Below are positions 61,696-64,000 of a stretch of DNA of 64,000 nucleotides, in pieces. Position numbers and translations under genes: made by a program. The notes under the pieces were generated by a model, which was not told where the DNA came from, made no database searches, and was given only the letters and a program-made list of their open reading frames with translations. Position 1 is the stretch's first letter. Each line of letters begins with the position of its first letter. Origin of the DNA: Sphingomonas naphthae (lineage in GTDB: Bacteria; Pseudomonadota; Alphaproteobacteria; Sphingomonadales; Sphingomonadaceae); assembly GCF_028607085.1 (NCBI RefSeq), contig NZ_CP117411.1, positions 1,922,001-1,986,000 on the forward strand. The letters run 5' to 3'.

Positions 61696-63276
61696 ATGCC
61701 GAAACTCTGGCCCGTTGCCCTGTTGCTGACCACCGCCGCCGGCGCGCTGGCGGCGCAAGCCCCGGCGAGCAGGGGCGACGCCTGGTGGGCGCATGTCGAG
61801 GCGCTGGCCAATGACGGGATGGAGGGGCGGCTGACCGGCTCGCCCGGCCACCAGCGCGCGGCCGATTATATCGTCAAGCAGCTGACCGCGATCGGGCTGA
61901 AGCCGGCGGGCGTGAACGGTTTCTACCAGCCGGTCGCGCTGATCGATCAGAGCTTCATCGCCGCCGAGAGCAGCGCCGCGCTGGTCGGCCCGGCCGGCGA
62001 GATGCCGCTGGCGGTGCCGACCGACGTCTATTTCCGGGGCGGCCCGATGCCCGAGACGGTCGATGCGCCGCTCGTGTTCGCCGGCTACGGCCTGCACATT
62101 CCCGAGGCGGGCTATGACGATTTCAAGGGCCTCGACCTGAAGGGCAAGGTGGTCGTCGTGCTGAGCGGCGGGCCGGCCGATATCAGCGGCGCGCTCAAAT
62201 CCAGCGCGCGATCCGAGCGCGGCAAATATCTCGCCGAGCAGGGCGCGGTCGGCGTGATCGCGCTCACCACGCCCAAGCAGGTCGAAATTCCCTGGACGCG
62301 ACAGGTGCTGCTGTCGTCGGCGCCCTCGATGTTCTTCGCCGATCCGGCGCTGCGCGATGTCGCGACGCCGCTGATGGCCGCCACGCTTGACGTGGCCAAG
62401 GCGCCGTTGCTGTTCGCGGGCGCGAAGCTGAGCTTCGACGAACTCTCGGCGCTGTCCGATGCGTCGAAGCCGGTGCCGACCTTTGCGCTCACGCCGCGCT
62501 TCAAGGCCAAGATCGTGGCCAGGCGGAAAGCCGTCGCCTCCACCAATCTCGTCGCCAAACTGCCCGGTTCCGATCCGAAGCTCGCCGCCGAGCATGTCGT
62601 GCTGTCGGCGCATTTCGATGGGCTCGGCGTCGGCCAGCCGATCAATGGCGACGCGATCTACAATGGCGCGCTCGACAATGCCTCGGGCGTGGCGAGCCTG
62701 CTGGAAATCGCCAAAACGCTGACCGCGAGCAAGGTGAAGCCCAAGCGATCGATCCTGTTCACCTTCGTCACCGGCGAGGAGAAGGGGCTGCTCGGCTCGC
62801 GCTATTTCGCCAAGCGGCCGAGCGTGCCAGCCGCGTCGCTGGTCGCCGATCTCAATTTCGACATGGCCCTGCCGATCTTCGCGCTGAAGGCGGTGACGCC
62901 GCTGGGCTATGAGGAAAGCTCGCTCGGCACCGACGCCAAGGCGGTCAGCGCAGAGATGGGCCTGCCGATCCTGCCCGACCCCTTCCCCGACCGGAACACC
63001 TTCATCCGATCGGACCAGTATAGCTTCATCCGCGAGGGCATCCCCGCGCTGTTCTTCAAATATGGCTTCACGGCGGGTACGCCCGAGGCGGCGGCGGAGA
63101 AGGCGTGGCGCGCGAACATCTATCATTCGCCGGCCGACGATCTGAAGCAGCCGGTGATGAAGGAGGAAGCGGTGAAGCTGGACGATTATGTCGCCGCGCT
63201 GGCGCTGCGAGTCGCGAACGGCGCGGCACGACCCGCCTGGAACGAGGCCAGCTTTTTCAAGCGCTTCGTGAAATGA
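61696..63276 (+). CDS. Exported M28-family metallopeptidase
   Basis: 526 residues. Signal peptide (LWPVALLLTTAAGALAA). A PA domain insert occupies ~120-270 (VDAPLVFAGYGLHIPEAGYDDFKGLDLKGKVVVVLSG). The zinc ligands appear as HVVLSAHFDGLG (His), GALDNASGVASLLE (Asp), FVTGEEKGLLGS (Glu-Glu), LNFDMAL (Asp) and ANIYHSPADD (His). It is a periplasmic or secreted aminopeptidase, followed by a TetR gene. AAGGAG lies 10 bases upstream of ATG 61696. Confidence 0.92.
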   Translation: MPKLWPVALLLTTAAGALAAQAPASRGDAWWAHVEALANDGMEGRLTGSPGHQRAADYIVKQLTAIGLKPAGVNGFYQPVALIDQSFIAAESSAALVGPAGEMPLAVPTDVYFRGGPMPETVDAPLVFAGYGLHIPEAGYDDFKGLDLKGKVVVVLSGGPADISGALKSSARSERGKYLAEQGAVGVIALTTPKQVEIPWTRQVLLSSAPSMFFADPALRDVATPLMAATLDVAKAPLLFAGAKLSFDELSALSDASKPVPTFALTPRFKAKIVARRKAVASTNLVAKLPGSDPKLAAEHVVLSAHFDGLGVGQPINGDAIYNGALDNASGVASLLEIAKTLTASKVKPKRSILFTFVTGEEKGLLGSRYFAKRPSVPAASLVADLNFDMALPIFALKAVTPLGYEESSLGTDAKAVSAEMGLPILPDPFPDRNTFIRSDQYSFIREGIPALFFKYGFTAGTPEAAAEKAWRANIYHSPADDLKQPVMKEEAVKLDDYVAALALRVANGAARPAWNEASFFKRFVK

Positions 63277-63284
63277 TGTGATGT

Positions 63285-63311
63285 GCGGAGCCACTTTACG
63301 GGTGGCTCCGC
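63285..63311. promoter_or_regulatory. Palindrome GCGGAGCCAC-N7-GTGGCTCCGC upstream of the TetR gene
   Basis: A perfect 10-bp inverted repeat (63285-63294 against 63302-63311) with the 7-base spacer tttacgg, 21 bases before the GTG start of the TetR regulator and 8 bases after the peptidase stop. It can be an autoregulatory TetR operator (27-bp span fits the usual size) or a terminator of the M28 gene; the short gap makes both roles possible. Confidence 0.6.
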
Positions 63312-63332
63312 AATCCCTATGTACCGGACGGT

Positions 63333-63947
63333 GTGGAAACTCTGCTCGCCCCCCCGCCCGCCAAGGGCCGCCCGCGCGAATTCTGCGTCGACGAGGCGCT
63401 GGCCGCCGCGCTGCGCGTGTTCTGGCAGCATGGCTACGAAGGGGCGTCGCTCACCGAGCTAACGGGCGCGATGGGCATCACCAAGCCCAGTCTGTATGCG
63501 GCGTTCGGCAACAAGGAAGCCTTGTTTCACAAGGCGCTCGACCTCTACGAGCGCGAGAAGCTGGCCTATATGAAGACGGCGCTCGACGCGCCGACGTCGC
63601 GCGGCGTGGCCGAGCGGCTGCTGTTCGGCGCGCTCGAAATGCAGAGCAGCAGCTGCGATCCGAAGGGCTGCCTGGGCGTCATCAGCTCGCTGGCGTGCAG
63701 CCCGCAGAACACCTCGATTCGCGACGACGTGCTGGCGCGTCGCCTCTCCTCGCAGACGGCGATGATCGAACGCTTCACGCGCGCCAAGGCCGAGGGCGAC
63801 CTGCCCGATTCGGTCGATCCGACGGCGCTGGCGAATTACCTCATCACCGTGATGCAGGGCCTCGCCGTGCAGGCGAGCAGCGGCATGACCTGCCCCGATC
63901 TGACCGCGCTGGTCGATACCACCCTGTCCGTCTGGCCGGGACGCTGA
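63333..63947 (+). CDS. TetR/AcrR-family transcriptional regulator
   Basis: 204 residues from a GTG start at 63333. N-terminal HTH: EFCVDEALAAALRVFWQHGYEGASLTELTGAMGITKPSLYAAFGNKEALFHKALDLY. C-terminal ligand-binding domain includes MQSSSCDPKGCLGVISSLACS, with several cysteines that hint at redox or metal sensing, though this is inference. It resembles the TetR subfamily linked to efflux and dehydrogenase genes. Target genes are not adjacent in the window. Confidence 0.92.
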   Translation: METLLAPPPAKGRPREFCVDEALAAALRVFWQHGYEGASLTELTGAMGITKPSLYAAFGNKEALFHKALDLYEREKLAYMKTALDAPTSRGVAERLLFGALEMQSSSCDPKGCLGVISSLACSPQNTSIRDDVLARRLSSQTAMIERFTRAKAEGDLPDSVDPTALANYLITVMQGLAVQASSGMTCPDLTALVDTTLSVWPGR

Positions 63948-63955
63948 ACCTTGCT

Positions 63956-63977
63956 CCCCTCCCGCTTGCGGGAGGGG
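63956..63977 (+). terminator. Hairpin CCCCTCCCGC-TT-GCGGGAGGGG after the TetR gene
   Basis: A perfect 10-bp stem with a TT loop, followed by TTGGGGGTGGG. It starts 8 bases after the TetR stop. The wording CTCCCCTCCCGCTTGCGGGA plus GGGGTTGGGGGTGGG is also a dispersed-repeat form, cut by the window end. Confidence 0.65.
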
Positions 63978-64000
63978 TTGGGGGTGGGACCGCACCATCA

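Noticed and set aside
61138-63294. A 718-residue antisense frame over the M28 peptidase
   Set aside because: Arg/Gly/His-rich shadow of a gene that has intact zinc-ligand motifs on the other strand.

Overview
The window reads as chromosomal DNA of a high-GC alphaproteobacterium of the order Sphingomonadales (Sphingomonas or a close relative). I infer this from the strong G/C bias at third codon positions, the gene neighbourhoods (comEC/gltX/gltA, hrcA-grpE, the split glycine decarboxylase gcvT-H-PA-PB), a large TonB-dependent receptor, and several families of palindromic intergenic repeats of the kind that is dispersed in sphingomonad genomes. It is mostly core and semi-core chromosome. I saw no tRNA, rRNA, CRISPR array, transposase or phage module.

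Layout. 1-3.9 kb: 5' part of comEC (minus), then gltX and gltA (plus) closed by a clear terminator. 4.0-4.6 kb: a low-GC SUKH (SMI1/KNR4) orphan. 4.7-8.7 kb: a divergent pair of uncharacterised membrane proteins, one resembling a degenerate sugar-nucleotidyl/phosphatidyltransferase and one an 867-residue coiled-coil protein. 8.8-15.3 kb (minus): a DoxX-like protein, a Wzx-type flippase, grpE-hrcA with overlapping stop and start, a small winged-helix protein, and dgcA coupled to an intracellular PHA depolymerase. 15.4-18.7 kb: an MsbA-like ABC exporter and class II DAHP synthase. 18.8-22.2 kb (minus): a VOC protein, clpX, clpP and an endonuclease/phosphatase-fold protein, with strong hairpins between genes. 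22.4-25.9 kb: a TonB-dependent receptor. 26.1-30.1 kb (minus): an O-acetylation module (MBOAT plus two SGNH proteins). 30.2-37.3 kb: ferredoxin-NADP reductase, hslVU and the mla lipid-transport operon. 37.4-42.3 kb: a HAD phosphatase, a CsgG/SH3 protein, a probably truncated alcohol dehydrogenase, a gamma-synthase family enzyme, a 26-residue membrane microprotein and a DUF3297 protein. 42.4-47.1 kb: DUF2945, SWIB, a coupled NTP-transferase/PRC-barrel/2H-phosphoesterase trio, cpaF and a TylF-like methyltransferase. 47.1-49.9 kb (minus): acyl-CoA degradation genes. 50.1-54.6 kb: a five-gene membrane/periplasmic redox operon (PepSY, DUF2271, DUF4198, ApbE, diflavin reductase) behind a cluster of TTGCGA motifs. 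54.6-59.4 kb (minus): the glycine cleavage operon behind a tandem glycine riboswitch. 59.5-64 kb: a sorbosone dehydrogenase-like protein, a ParA ATPase, an M28 peptidase and a TetR regulator preceded by a palindrome.

The functional units that hang together best are: glycine cleavage (riboswitch plus four enzymes); Mla lipid transport (E, F, D plus lipoprotein); envelope polymer O-acetylation; the PepSY/ApbE redox operon, which I interpret as a flavin-dependent, perhaps iron-related, reductase system; and the two ATP-dependent proteases ClpXP and HslUV. The least explained parts are the 4.7-8.7 kb divergent pair, the 33-bp perfect inverted repeat beside clpP, and the PepSY operon with its upstream motif cluster.
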